Positions 16,916 through 26,461 of a stretch of 64,000 bases of DNA are shown in pieces. Made by a program: the position numbers and the translations under genes. A model generated the notes under the pieces. It ran no database searches, was not told the DNA's origin, and was given only the letters and a program-made list of their open reading frames with translations. Position 1 is the first letter of the stretch. Each line of letters starts with the position of its first letter. Where the stretch lies: NCBI RefSeq assembly GCF_029223885.1, contig NZ_CP119409.1:3896501-3960500 (forward strand), given 5' to 3'. Source of the DNA: Pararhizobium gei. GTDB lineage: Bacteria; Pseudomonadota; Alphaproteobacteria; Rhizobiales; Rhizobiaceae.

Positions 16916-18739
16916 ATGGCGCCGCCAATCCTGAAACTCGACGATATCTTCCTGTCCTTCGGCGGCACGCCGTTGCTCGCCGGCGCCAATCTGCAGCTGG
17001 AGGCGGGCGACCGCGTCTGCCTGGTCGGGCGCAACGGCTCCGGCAAATCGACGCTTCTGAAGATCGCCGCCGGCCTTGTGGAGCCGCAGACCGGCGAGGT
17101 CTTCCGGCATCCCGGCTCCACCCTGCGCTATCTGGAACAGGCCCCGGACTTCGGCAGCTATACCACGGTTCAGGCCTATGCCGAGGCGGGGCTTGGGCCG
17201 GGTGACGACCCCTATCGCGTCGCCTACCTGCTCTCCCATCTCGGCCTTACCGGAGAAGAAAACCCGAATGATCTCTCCGGCGGCGAAGCGCGCCGCGCCG
17301 CCCTCGCCCGCGTCATGGCGCCGGAACCGGATATTCTTCTTCTCGACGAGCCGACGAACCATCTCGACCTGCCGACGATCGAATGGCTGGAAGGCGAACT
17401 GCAGAAGACCCGCAGCGCACTCGTTCTCATCTCCCATGACAGACGCTTCCTCGAAAAGGTCTCGACCGCTACCGTTTGGCTTGATCGTGGCCTCTCGCGC
17501 CGCCTCAGCCAGGGCTTTTCCCATTTTGAAGCCTGGCGTGACAAGGTGTTGGAGGAGGAGGAACTGGAACAGCACAAGCTCGGCAAATCCATCGAACGCG
17601 AGGAACACTGGCTGCGCTATGGCGTCACCGCGCGGCGCAAGCGCAACATGCGGCGCCTCGGCGCATTGCAGGATCTGCGCTCGCAATATCGCGGCCACAA
17701 AGGCCCGCAGGGCTCGGTGCAGGCGACCGTCAGCGACGCACAGGAATCGGGCAAGCTCGTCATCGAGGCCGAAAAGATCACCAAGGCCTATGGCGACCGC
17801 ACCATCGTCGCCCCCTACTCGATGCGGGTGCACCGCGGCGATTGCATCGGCCTCGTCGGCCCGAATGGCGCCGGCAAGACGACGCTCTTGAAGATGCTCA
17901 CGGGCCAGCTCGCCCCCGATTCCGGCATTGTAAAACTCGGCACCAATCTCGAAATCGCCACGCTGGACCAGAAGCGCGAAGACCTGAACCTCAACGACAC
18001 TTTGGCGCACTATCTGACGGACGGGCGCGGCGACAGCCTGCTGGTCAACGGCGAGCAGCGCCACGTCACCGGTTATATGAAGGAATTCCTGTTCCAGCCG
18101 GAACAGGCCCGCACGCCGATCAAAAACCTGTCGGGCGGCGAACGCGCCCGCCTGATCCTCGCCCGGATCCTGTCGCGACCGACCAATCTCCTGATCCTCG
18201 ACGAGCCGACAAACGATCTCGATATCGAAACGCTCGACCTGTTGCAGGAAATCGTTGCCGGCTTTTCCGGCACGGTCATCCTCGTCTCCCATGACCGCGA
18301 CTTTCTCGACCGCACCGTCACCTCGACCATTGCCCCCGCCGTTCCGGAGGCACCGGATGGACGCTGGATCGAATATGCCGGCGGTTATTCCGACATGATG
18401 ACGCAGCGCAAGGGCGCACAGGACGAGAAAAAACGGGCCGACAAGGCGGAAAAAGCCAAATCCAACGAGACCGGCGGTTCGGCCACGCTCCGGCCTGCCA
18501 AGGGCAAACTCTCCTTCAAGCAAAAATTTGCGCTCGAAAATCTACCGAAGGAGATGGAAAAGGCGCAAGCCGAAATCACCAGGCGCGAGACGGAAATGGC
18601 CAGTCCGACCCTGTTCTCGAAAAATCCGGCCCGCTTTTCAACGCTCGCAGCCGAACTTGAAACATTGCGCAAGACGGTCGCGACCATGGAAGAGGAATGG
18701 ATGGAACTGGAAATGCTGCGGGAGGAACTGGAAGGCTGA
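16916..18739 (+). CDS. ABC-F family ATPase, Uup-like
   Basis: This 607-residue soluble protein has two ABC ATPase domains in tandem (Walker A GRNGSGKST about residue 37 and GPNGAGKTT about 318; signatures LSGGEARR and LSGGERAR; Walker B LLLDEPTNHLD and LILDEPTNDLD) and no membrane segments. The two domains are joined by the charged ABC-F linker, and the last 120 residues form a coiled coil rich in Lys and Glu, as in Uup. ABC-F proteins act on ribosomes or DNA structures rather than in transport. The ATG at 16916 gives the family N terminus; an extension back to 16832 runs through the previous gene. Confidence 0.88.
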   Translation: MAPPILKLDDIFLSFGGTPLLAGANLQLEAGDRVCLVGRNGSGKSTLLKIAAGLVEPQTGEVFRHPGSTLRYLEQAPDFGSYTTVQAYAEAGLGPGDDPYRVAYLLSHLGLTGEENPNDLSGGEARRAALARVMAPEPDILLLDEPTNHLDLPTIEWLEGELQKTRSALVLISHDRRFLEKVSTATVWLDRGLSRRLSQGFSHFEAWRDKVLEEEELEQHKLGKSIEREEHWLRYGVTARRKRNMRRLGALQDLRSQYRGHKGPQGSVQATVSDAQESGKLVIEAEKITKAYGDRTIVAPYSMRVHRGDCIGLVGPNGAGKTTLLKMLTGQLAPDSGIVKLGTNLEIATLDQKREDLNLNDTLAHYLTDGRGDSLLVNGEQRHVTGYMKEFLFQPEQARTPIKNLSGGERARLILARILSRPTNLLILDEPTNDLDIETLDLLQEIVAGFSGTVILVSHDRDFLDRTVTSTIAPAVPEAPDGRWIEYAGGYSDMMTQRKGAQDEKKRADKAEKAKSNETGGSATLRPAKGKLSFKQKFALENLPKEMEKAQAEITRRETEMASPTLFSKNPARFSTLAAELETLRKTVATMEEEWMELEMLREELEG

Positions 18740-18776
18740 CATACGGTCGCGGCTCACCTCTGATGCCCGCGCGACT

Positions 18777-19328
18777 TCATCCCGTCACACGCACCCACGT
18801 GCCTCGCCGCATGGCTTTCAGCAGCCGCTGCATCGCGGGCAGGCTGACGGCGATGCAGCCTTCGGTTGGCGCGTAGCCGGGTTTGGCAAGATGGAAGAAG
18901 ATGGCCGAACCGCCATTGCGTCTGCGGGATCGAAAGTTCCAGTCCATAACGAGGCAGATATCGTAGAGATCGTCCTCGCGCCGCATTTTTTCGTGGCTGG
19001 GACGGAAAGGGCCACGGACCGGACGGTTATAGCTGGCATTGCCGGGCGCATCGCACCAGAGCAGATCTTTCGGTGTGACGCGCAGCGGCAGAGCGCTCGG
19101 CGGCGGCGTGATCCGGTCTCCCCTGACATAGCCGCCAACGAGGCGCATGGCGGCAATCGGCGTTGCACCATCGCCCTCTCGCTTGCGTGACGTCATGCCG
19201 CTGCGACCGATCGCGGCTTCCTCGGTGCGGCCAAAACAGGTAACCAGAGCCCGGCAGGGATGCCCCGGTTTTCGACGAACCAGAATGGCAGATGCGGAAT
19301 TCGAAGGCTTGAAAGGCTTGCGTCGCAT
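18777..19328 (-). CDS. YkuD-domain (L,D-transpeptidase-like) protein
   Basis: This 183-residue protein ends with the YkuD catalytic motif in the form HLAKPGYAPTEGCIAV, where the cysteine of TEGC is the likely nucleophile. It belongs to the COG3786 branch, related to enzymes that make 3-3 crosslinks or attach proteins to peptidoglycan. There is no clear signal peptide. The N-terminal 40 residues are basic, so export cannot be confirmed. The start is either the ATG at 19328 or a GTG three codons earlier. It is divergent from the response regulator gene. Confidence 0.75.
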   Translation of the reverse strand: MRRKPFKPSNSASAILVRRKPGHPCRALVTCFGRTEEAAIGRSGMTSRKREGDGATPIAAMRLVGGYVRGDRITPPPSALPLRVTPKDLLWCDAPGNASYNRPVRGPFRPSHEKMRREDDLYDICLVMDWNFRSRRRNGGSAIFFHLAKPGYAPTEGCIAVSLPAMQRLLKAMRRGTWVRVTG

Positions 19329-19472
19329 TTTACTCACAGTTTTTTGCGTTGTCCGTGAACTGAAACCGCACCATAGCACTACACAATATGTAACAAACGG
19401 GTGAAGCTCCATTGCTTGTTCAGGCAGTTGACGACGGTGGTTTCAATTCGCAAGCCCGGAGGGATCCTTAAC

Positions 19473-20156
19473 ATGTCGGCCCGTACCATTCTTCTCGTCG
19501 ATGACGACAACGACCTGCGCGAAACGTTAACGGAGCAGCTTTCGCTCTACGAGGAATTTTCCATTCTTCAGGAGCCGACGGCCGCCAAGGGCATCCAGAC
19601 CGCCCGCAGCCAGCAGATCGCTCTCCTCGTGATGGATGTCGGCCTTCCCGACATGGACGGCCGCGAGGCGGTCAAGCTGCTGCGCAAGGGCGGCTTCAAG
19701 TCGCCCATCATCATGCTGACCGGGCACGACACCGATTCTGACACGATCCTCGGTCTTGAAGCCGGGGCCAACGACTATGTGACAAAGCCCTTCCGATTTG
19801 CCGTCCTGCTTGCCCGCATCCGGGCGCAGCTTCGCCAGCACGAACAAAGCGAGGACGCGACGTTCACTGTCGGCCCCTATACCTTCAAGCCGGGACAGAA
19901 GCTTCTGACCCTCGACAACGGCCAGAAGATCCGCCTCACCGAAAAAGAAGCAGCGATCATCCGCTATCTCTACCGGGCCGACCAGAAGGTGGTGACCCGC
20001 GACATTCTGCTGGAGGAGGTCTGGGGCTATAATTCGGGCGTCACGACGCACACGCTGGAAACCCATGTCTACCGCCTGCGCCAGAAAATAGAGCGGGACC
20101 CTTCCAATGCGGAGATTTTGGTGACAGAGAATGGCGGGTACAAGATCGTTCCCTGA
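19473..20156 (+). CDS. OmpR-family response regulator
   Basis: This 227-residue protein has an N-terminal receiver domain (acidic pocket DDD at about 10-12, phosphoacceptor Asp in LLVMDVGLPD about residue 55, MLTGHD, and Lys in DYVTKPFR) and a C-terminal winged-helix DNA-binding domain (TEKEAAIIRYL, then TLETHVYRLRQKIE). It resembles the alphaproteobacterial CenR group, which controls cell-envelope genes, but I am not certain of that assignment. No histidine kinase is adjacent. The start at 19473 has a GGAGG site; the extension to 19401 is rejected. Confidence 0.85.
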   Translation: MSARTILLVDDDNDLRETLTEQLSLYEEFSILQEPTAAKGIQTARSQQIALLVMDVGLPDMDGREAVKLLRKGGFKSPIIMLTGHDTDSDTILGLEAGANDYVTKPFRFAVLLARIRAQLRQHEQSEDATFTVGPYTFKPGQKLLTLDNGQKIRLTEKEAAIIRYLYRADQKVVTRDILLEEVWGYNSGVTTHTLETHVYRLRQKIERDPSNAEILVTENGGYKIVP

Positions 20157-20188
20157 AGGGAGCGCCCTGATCGTTTTGAGGTAGTTCC

Positions 20189-20644
20189 TTGTCGCTGAAT
20201 GACGACATCGCCCTTCTGTCCCTCGTGCCGCTGTTTGCGGATATCGATGACGACAAACTGCGGCTGATTGCCTTTGGTGCGGAGCGGCGCAGGCTCAACA
20301 AGGGTCAGCAGCTCTTTCGCGAGGGAGCACCGGCCGATTGCGCTTTTGCGGTCGCCGGCGGCTCTATCGTGCTGACACGAAATCTGTCGGATGGCGGCAT
20401 TGAGGTCATCGACACGGTGGGACGGGGAACGCTGCTTTCGGAGCTGGCGATGATCTCCTTCGTCGAGCGCAAATTTACAGCGACTGCCGAAGAAGACAGT
20501 GAGGTCATCCGCGTCAACCGGCCGCTGTTTCGCCGGATGATGGAGGAATATCCCGAAGTTGCCGTTATCGTCGAAGCGCGCATCAAGACCAATCTGCAGA
20601 CCATGATCCGCGACATGCAAAAGCTGGCGCCGCGCTTCGGATAA
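20189..20644 (+). CDS. cyclic nucleotide-binding domain protein, Crp-like
   Basis: This 151-residue protein is essentially one CNB domain (LVPLFADIDDDKLRLIA, REGAPADCAFAVAGGSIV, GTLLSELAMI) with no room for the helix-turn-helix of Crp/Fnr regulators. It may be a sensor subunit or a scaffold rather than a transcription factor. The phosphate-binding cassette Arg is not clearly conserved, so nucleotide binding is uncertain. It starts with TTG at 20189 behind a good GAGGTAG ribosome binding site, 32 bases after the response regulator, and is probably co-transcribed with it. Confidence 0.75.
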   Translation: MSLNDDIALLSLVPLFADIDDDKLRLIAFGAERRRLNKGQQLFREGAPADCAFAVAGGSIVLTRNLSDGGIEVIDTVGRGTLLSELAMISFVERKFTATAEEDSEVIRVNRPLFRRMMEEYPEVAVIVEARIKTNLQTMIRDMQKLAPRFG

Positions 20645-20767
20645 CGTTTCCTGGGAGAGACAGTGCGTTTCGGGCGGCGCTGACCTGCGGCCGGCTTTTG
20701 CTCTTTCCTGCGGTGCGCTTCATCCCCATCTGTCCGGCAGTGCTTTACGACTATCAGGAACGAGACA

Positions 20768-21790
20768 ATGAAGAACATCGGCTTCCTTTCCTTCGGCCAC
20801 TGGAACCCTTCGCCGCAATCACAGACCCGTTCGGCAGGCGATACGCTTCTTCAGTCGATCGATCTGGCGGTCGCTGCCGAAGAACTCGGCGCTGATGGCG
20901 CCTATTTCCGCGTCCATCATTTTGCCCGCCAGCTTGCCTCGCCTTTCCCCCTTCTGGCTGCCGTTGGCGCCCGCACGAAAAAGATCGAGATCGGCACGGC
21001 TGTGATCGACATGCGCTATGAAAATCCGTTCTACATGGCGGAGGACGCGGGCAGCGCCGATCTCATATCGAACGGGCGTCTCCAGCTCGGGATCAGCCGC
21101 GGCTCGCCTGAACAGGTGATCGATGGCTGGCGCCATTTCGGGTTTGCGCCGCAGGACGGCCAGACGGATGCCGACATGGGCCGCCAGCATGCCGAGGTCC
21201 TGCTCGATCTCCTGAAAGGCGAGGGCTTCGCCCGGCCGAACCCCCGCCCGATGTTTCCGAACCCGCCGGGCCTGCTACGCCTCGAGCCATATTCGGAAGG
21301 ACTGCGCGACCGCATCTGGTGGGGCGCCAGCTCCAATGCCACGGCGATATGGGCGGCGAAGCTTGGGATGAACCTGCAGAGCTCGACGCTGAAGAACGAC
21401 GAAACCGGCGAACCCTTCCACGTCCAGCAGGCGGCACAGATCCGTGCCTACAAAGACGCATGGAAAGAAGCCGGCCATCCGCGCGCGCCCAGGGTTTCCG
21501 TCAGCCGCAGCATCTTCGCCCTGGTCGATCATCGCGATCGGGCCTTTTTCGGAACCGGCGGCAAGGAACAGGACAAGGTCGGCTACATCGACGACAATAC
21601 CAGGGCGATTTTCGGCCGGTCCTATGCCGCCGAGCCCGATATTCTGATCGACCAACTGGCCGAGGACGAGGCGATCAAGGAAGCGGACACGCTTTTGCTG
21701 ACGGTGCCCAATCAGCTCGGGGTCGATTATAACGCCCATGTGATCGAAGCGATCCTGACGCATGTCGCACCGGCACTCGGCTGGCGATAG
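20768..21790 (+). CDS. LLM class flavin-dependent oxidoreductase
   Basis: This 340-residue protein has the bacterial luciferase-like TIM-barrel fold: N-terminal GFLSFGHWN, then DGAYFRVHHFARQLASPFPLLAA, RTKKIEIGTAVIDMRYENP and GRLQLGISRGSPEQV. These proteins use FMN or F420 and molecular oxygen to oxidise small molecules. The substrate cannot be read from the sequence. The ATG has AGGAACGAG upstream. It runs convergent to xthA with a six-base gap. Confidence 0.85.
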   Translation: MKNIGFLSFGHWNPSPQSQTRSAGDTLLQSIDLAVAAEELGADGAYFRVHHFARQLASPFPLLAAVGARTKKIEIGTAVIDMRYENPFYMAEDAGSADLISNGRLQLGISRGSPEQVIDGWRHFGFAPQDGQTDADMGRQHAEVLLDLLKGEGFARPNPRPMFPNPPGLLRLEPYSEGLRDRIWWGASSNATAIWAAKLGMNLQSSTLKNDETGEPFHVQQAAQIRAYKDAWKEAGHPRAPRVSVSRSIFALVDHRDRAFFGTGGKEQDKVGYIDDNTRAIFGRSYAAEPDILIDQLAEDEAIKEADTLLLTVPNQLGVDYNAHVIEAILTHVAPALGWR

Positions 21791-21795
21791 GAGGC

Positions 21796-22602
21796 TTACA
21801 GATCGAAATGGGCGATCACGGGAACATGGTCCGACGGCCGCTCCCAGCCGCGGGCCTCCTTCAGGATATCGACGCCGGTCAGATGCGGCGAAAGATCGGC
21901 CGAGGACCAGATGTGATCGAGGCGACGGCCGCGGTCGGCAGCCTCCCAGTCCTTGGCCCGGTAGCTCCACCAGGTGTAGAGCTTTTCTGATGCAGGCACA
22001 TGCTGACGCAGAAGATCGACCCAGGCTCCGCCCTGCAGGACAGCCGTCAGGGCCTCCGTCTCTACGGGCGTGTGGCTGATCACCTTCAGCATCTGCTTGT
22101 GCGACCAGACATCATGCTCGAGCGGCGCGATATTGAGATCGCCGACGAGGATCGAGGAGACGCCCGCCTCGCTTTCGGCATGCAGTTGCTTCATCTCCTC
22201 GACGAAATCGAGCTTGTGCCCGAATTTTGCGTTGATCGTCCGATCCGGCTCGTCGCCGCCCGCGGGCACATAGAAATTGTGCAGGCGGATCGTCTTGCCA
22301 CCTTTTTCGAACACGACCGAGAGATGCCTGGAATCGCCGACGCCGCAGTAGTCGCGCCGATCGGTCAGTTCGTGGAGAGGCAGGCGGGAAATCGTCGCGA
22401 CGCCGTGATAGCCCTTCTGTCCGTGGATCGCGATATTCGCATATCCAAGCGCTTGCAGCGGGGCCAACGGAAAGAGATCGTTCGTAACCTTCGTCTCCTG
22501 AAGACAAAGAATGTCAGGAGACCAAGTGGTCAGAAAATGCTCGACCAATGGCATGCGCAGCCGCACCGAGTTGATGTTCCAGGTCGCGATCGACAATGCC
22601 AT
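21796..22602 (-). CDS. xthA: exodeoxyribonuclease III
   Basis: This 268-residue endonuclease/exonuclease/phosphatase-fold enzyme acts on DNA. It cleaves at abasic sites in base-excision repair and degrades 3' ends of duplex DNA. Motifs seen are WNINSVR (residues 8-14), DILCLQETKV with the metal-binding Glu, GDLNIAP with the catalytic Asp/Asn pair, and SDHVPV near the C terminus with the catalytic His. Length and ends fit the family. It is transcribed toward the LLM oxidoreductase gene. Confidence 0.93.
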   Translation of the reverse strand: MALSIATWNINSVRLRMPLVEHFLTTWSPDILCLQETKVTNDLFPLAPLQALGYANIAIHGQKGYHGVATISRLPLHELTDRRDYCGVGDSRHLSVVFEKGGKTIRLHNFYVPAGGDEPDRTINAKFGHKLDFVEEMKQLHAESEAGVSSILVGDLNIAPLEHDVWSHKQMLKVISHTPVETEALTAVLQGGAWVDLLRQHVPASEKLYTWWSYRAKDWEAADRGRRLDHIWSSADLSPHLTGVDILKEARGWERPSDHVPVIAHFDL

Positions 22603-22767
22603 GTGGGTACCTTTTAAAAGACAACGGCAGGCAAAGGAACTTTCCCTTCACCGGCAACGTGATCAAGAGCATTTCGTGGATCTGGTACTGTCGCGACGCC
22701 TGCATCGACGCAAAGTGGGGAGTGCCCTGCAAGGCCTGTCCGTATTGCCGATCAAACTGGTGCCAGA

Positions 22768-23439
22768 TTATCTCGACTTGTTGCGCACATCGTCATAGGG
22801 GATCTGGAAGACCTTGTCGTCCATGGGCACACCGTTCTTCACATTGAAGATCATCACCGACGTATCCTTCTTCTGCGCATCGGTGATCGTCCACTGGCGC
22901 AGATCATACGTCTTCGGGTCGAACATCAGCGTGATCGTCGCGTCGCCGAAAATGCTTCTGTCGCCGAGCACGATGGTGATCAGGTCGGCTTCCTCCTTGA
23001 CGCTGCGAACCATCTTGCCGGAGAGGTCGATATCGTCTGAAAGCAGGATCTTCAGCGGTGTCTTCGACAGGGGATAGATGTCCCAGGTCTTGAGCTTCTG
23101 GTTGCCGATGACAACCGACTTGCCGTCGGCAATGACACGCATCGGCGACGGCGCTTCATAGTTGAAACGGATCTTGCCGGGACGGCTGATGTAGAACTTG
23201 CCGGCCGTCTGTTCGCCGCGCGGTCCGAACTGCACGAACTCTCCGCTCATCGTCTTCACAGACGCGAAATGATCGGCGATCTTCTGGGCGACGACAGTCT
23301 TCGCCTGCGCCAGGGCGGGTTCGGCAGGCAGGCCGATTACGGCCAGTGCCGTCAGCACTGCGAAGCCACCAACGAGAGACCGGCGCGACAGGCAGGATGA
23401 ACTTTTCTCTCTGCCGTATCCGAATTCACTGTCTGTCAT
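22768..23439 (-). CDS. lolA: outer-membrane lipoprotein carrier protein
   Basis: This 223-residue periplasmic protein has a twin-arginine-like N terminus (SRRSLVGGF) followed by a hydrophobic stretch ending EPALAQA. The mature domain has the LolA pattern: KTMSGEFVQFGPRGEQTAGKF, RPGKIRFNYEAP, VIGNQKLKTWDIYPLSKTPLKILL. LolA carries lipoproteins from LolCDE to the outer membrane. The start at 23439 has a perfect AAGGAGATCGCC leader, and the in-frame ATG at 23454 lies upstream of that site. It is 137 bases after ftsK and in the same direction. Confidence 0.9.
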   Translation of the reverse strand: MTDSEFGYGREKSSSCLSRRSLVGGFAVLTALAVIGLPAEPALAQAKTVVAQKIADHFASVKTMSGEFVQFGPRGEQTAGKFYISRPGKIRFNYEAPSPMRVIADGKSVVIGNQKLKTWDIYPLSKTPLKILLSDDIDLSGKMVRSVKEEADLITIVLGDRSIFGDATITLMFDPKTYDLRQWTITDAQKKDTSVMIFNVKNGVPMDDKVFQIPYDDVRNKSR

Positions 23440-23576
23440 GGCGATCTCCTTCATTTCAACGTCATTTGGAGCGCAAGTGCGGCGCCTTCAAGGCGTCGCA
23501 CGAACGGATTTTCCTCGATTTCCTGTGAAATCGCCCGGCTTCGGGGTTCGGGTTCCACAACCTGTCACCCGGCGTT

Positions 23577-26210
23577 TCAGTCTTCGGTGGGAACCAGGAT
23601 TTCGCGCTTGCCGGCATGGTTGGCCGCGCCAATGATACCTTCCTGCTCCATGCGCTCGATCAGTGATGCCGCACGGTTGTAACCAATGCCGAGACGGCGC
23701 TGGATGTAGGATGTCGAAGCCTTGCCGTCGCGCAGCACGATGGCCACGGCCTGATCGTAGGGATCGTCCGATTCCGACAGGTTCGACGTGCCGGCCGGAC
23801 CACCCTCTTCGCCATCCTCGTCATCATCCTCGGTGATAGCGTCGAGATATTGCGGCGCGCCCTGCGTCTTCAGATATTTGACGACGTCCTCGACTTCCGT
23901 ATCCGACACGAAGGGTCCATGGACGCGCTGGATGCGGCCGCCGCCGGCCATGTAGAGCATGTCGCCCATCCCCAGCAGCTGTTCGGCGCCCTGCTCACCC
24001 AGAATGGTGCGGCTGTCGATCTTCGACGTGACCTGAAAGGAAATCCGGGTCGGGAAGTTCGCCTTGATCGTGCCGGTGATGACATCGACCGAGGGACGCT
24101 GCGTCGCCATGATGACATGGATGCCGGCGGCGCGGGCCATCTGGGCGAGGCGCTGGACGGCGCCCTCGATGTCCTTGCCGGCCACCATCATCAGGTCGGC
24201 CATTTCGTCGATGATGACGACGATATAGGGCATGGGCTGAAGATCGAACTCTTCCGTCTCGTAGACGGCCTCGCCGGTCTGCCGGTCGAAACCGGTCTGC
24301 ACCGTGCGGCTGATCTGCTCGCCCTTGGCCAGCGCCTGCTCGACGCGGCTGTTGAACCCGTCGATGTTGCGCACGCCGATCTTCGACATCTTTTTGTAAC
24401 GCTCTTCCATCTCGCGCACGGTCCATTTCAGCGCGACGACGGCCTTCTTCGGATCGGTGACGACAGGGGAAAGCAGATGCGGAATGCCGTCATAGACCGA
24501 AAGCTCGAGCATCTTCGGGTCGATCATGATCAGGCGGCACTGATCCGGCGTCAGGCGATAGAGCAGCGACAGAATGAAGGTGTTGATGGCAACGGATTTG
24601 CCCGAGCCGGTGGTGCCGGCAACGAGCAGATGCGGCATCTTGGCAATGTCCGCAATAACCGGCTCGCCGCCGATATTCTTGCCAAGCGCCATGGCGAGCC
24701 TTGCCTTGCTCTGTTCGAAGTCTCTGGAGCCGATGAGTTCGCGCAGATAGACGGTTTCGCGGCGCTGGTTTGGCAATTCGATGCCGATCGCATTGCGTCC
24801 GGGCACCACGGCGACACGGGCGGCGATCGCCGACATGGATCGGGCGATATCGTCGGCAAGGCCGATGACCCGCGAAGACTTGATGCCGGGGGCGGGCTCC
24901 AGTTCGTAGAGCGTCACGACGGGGCCCGGACGCACATGGATGATCTCGCCCTTCACGCCGAAGTCTTCCAGAACCCCTTCCAGCATACGGGCGTTCTGTT
25001 CCAGCGCATCGGCTGACAAGGTTGCATCGCGCACAACATTTTTCGGCTCGGCAAGAAAGTGAAGCGGCGGGAGGACGAACCCGCCATCCTCTGAGACCAG
25101 CGAGCCCTGTGCTTCCCGCTCGATGCGCTGGCCAGTCTTCGGCCGCGTCGCAGGCGGCACGATGCGGGTGCTCACCTGCGCCGGCAGTTGTTTGCGCGGA
25201 GGCGGTACGGGCGCCCAGTCAGCGGCCGGATCGATGTCCTCGTCGTCGTCCGCAAGATCGACGGGCTCGCCGCTCAACAGATCGTCATCGTCGATCGACA
25301 GCGACGGCGCCTGCAGCGCACGGCGTTCGCTTTTGTCGAGGGATGGCTCTACGCGTTCCGTTCGTCCGGTCTTGGCGCGCACCGGCTCGTTCAGCGTTCC
25401 GAATTCATCGGTATTGAAATCATAGGGCGCGTCGTAATGACGCGGGACAGCCTTGCGGTGGCCGCTGAGCCCGAACAACCGGCGGAACCGCGCCTGGGCC
25501 GTGAAACGCACATGCGTCAGCGCACCGGCTATCACCGTTGCAAACCCGGCAGGCGCATCATCGTCCAATTCGTCGCGGACGGTGCGGGCCTTGCTGGGCG
25601 CGGGTGCCTGCTCGGCAACCTCATCCTCCGGATCGGCAACGCCGATCAGGCCGGCACTGAAGATGAGGAAATAGGCCGATGGCAGGGCAATCAGGCCGCC
25701 CAGCACCAGGCCAAAGGTGCCCGAGGGAAAAGCACCTGTGAACAGGGCCGGAAATCGCAGAATCATATCTCCGAACACCCCGCCAAGACCGCTCGGCAAC
25801 GGCCATGTCACGGGAGCCGGCAGACATCCGAGCGCTGCTGATGCGAGGACCGAACCGCCAAACCAGGCGACGCCGCGCTTGAGAAACTTATCGAAAGGCT
25901 TGGCGAAAATCAGCGCAAGCGCCCATGCGACGACCGGAAGCAGCGCAACGAGGCTGGCAATCCCGAAAAATTGCATGAAGATGTCGGCAAAAGCCGCACC
26001 TGTATAGCCCAGCACATTGGTTGGCTCACTGGCCGTCGCGAACGAGAAACTGGGGTCCGCCACATTCCAGGTGGACAGCGCCGCGACGGCAAGGGCCACA
26101 ACCGCGAACAATGCAAAACCGGCCAGCGCCGCAAGCTGTCTCCAGACAAACGTAGAAAGCACGAACCGGTTGGAGCGGTTATCGAAGACCGCCTGATTGC
26201 TTCTGCTCAT
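23577..26210 (-). CDS. ftsK: DNA translocase FtsK
   Basis: This 877-residue protein has four or five N-terminal transmembrane helices (about residues 20-210), a Pro/Asp-rich linker (about 210-390), the alpha/beta motor domain with Walker A GTTGSGKS (about residue 530) and Walker [11 protein letters not shown], and a C-terminal gamma winged-helix domain that reads KOPS sequences. It moves chromosome ends through the division septum and activates XerCD at dif. The start at 26210 has AGGTC upstream; an ATG 42 bases earlier lacks a site. A CtrA-like box lies about 70 bases upstream, fitting cell-cycle control. Confidence 0.95.
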   Translation of the reverse strand: MSRSNQAVFDNRSNRFVLSTFVWRQLAALAGFALFAVVALAVAALSTWNVADPSFSFATASEPTNVLGYTGAAFADIFMQFFGIASLVALLPVVAWALALIFAKPFDKFLKRGVAWFGGSVLASAALGCLPAPVTWPLPSGLGGVFGDMILRFPALFTGAFPSGTFGLVLGGLIALPSAYFLIFSAGLIGVADPEDEVAEQAPAPSKARTVRDELDDDAPAGFATVIAGALTHVRFTAQARFRRLFGLSGHRKAVPRHYDAPYDFNTDEFGTLNEPVRAKTGRTERVEPSLDKSERRALQAPSLSIDDDDLLSGEPVDLADDDEDIDPAADWAPVPPPRKQLPAQVSTRIVPPATRPKTGQRIEREAQGSLVSEDGGFVLPPLHFLAEPKNVVRDATLSADALEQNARMLEGVLEDFGVKGEIIHVRPGPVVTLYELEPAPGIKSSRVIGLADDIARSMSAIAARVAVVPGRNAIGIELPNQRRETVYLRELIGSRDFEQSKARLAMALGKNIGGEPVIADIAKMPHLLVAGTTGSGKSVAINTFILSLLYRLTPDQCRLIMIDPKMLELSVYDGIPHLLSPVVTDPKKAVVALKWTVREMEERYKKMSKIGVRNIDGFNSRVEQALAKGEQISRTVQTGFDRQTGEAVYETEEFDLQPMPYIVVIIDEMADLMMVAGKDIEGAVQRLAQMARAAGIHVIMATQRPSVDVITGTIKANFPTRISFQVTSKIDSRTILGEQGAEQLLGMGDMLYMAGGGRIQRVHGPFVSDTEVEDVVKYLKTQGAPQYLDAITEDDDEDGEEGGPAGTSNLSESDDPYDQAVAIVLRDGKASTSYIQRRLGIGYNRAASLIERMEQEGIIGAANHAGKREILVPTED

Positions 26211-26278
26211 GATGACCTGCTGCCCGTTCGTCTTGAAAAGCGCGATGCGCACATGCTTTCACCCTAGCCGGAGGAGGG

Positions 26279-26293
26279 TTAAAGCGATGTTAA
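26279..26293. promoter_or_regulatory. CtrA-like binding box upstream of ftsK
   Basis: TTAA-AGCGATG-TTAA matches the CtrA full site TTAA-N7-TTAA exactly. It is 69 bases upstream of the ftsK start codon and next to a TTGAC-like element. CtrA control of division genes is well known in alphaproteobacteria; binding here is inferred. Confidence 0.6.
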
Positions 26294-26366
26294 CCTTGAC
26301 GGTTCGTTTACGGATTGTGCTCGTCAAATTCCGCGTTGCTTCGTCTCGGCCTCCCCTGCTCCAACG

Positions 26367-26394
26367 AAAAAAGGCCCGGATCGAGATCCGGGCC
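26367..26394 (-). terminator. intrinsic terminator of amtB
   Basis: GGCCCGGA and TCCGGGCC form an 8-bp stem with a six-base loop, followed on the minus strand by six T residues. It ends the glnK-amtB transcript about 70 bases past the amtB stop. Confidence 0.88.
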
Positions 26395-26461
26395 AGATGC
26401 GGTTCGCACAAGACGGACCGCCGGGAGGCGGGAATGGGCCGGCGGAACCGGCCCGGCCTTG

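Noticed and set aside
16901..18523. Long open frame opposite the ABC-F gene
   Set aside because: Antisense shadow of conserved ATPase motifs; no ribosome binding site.
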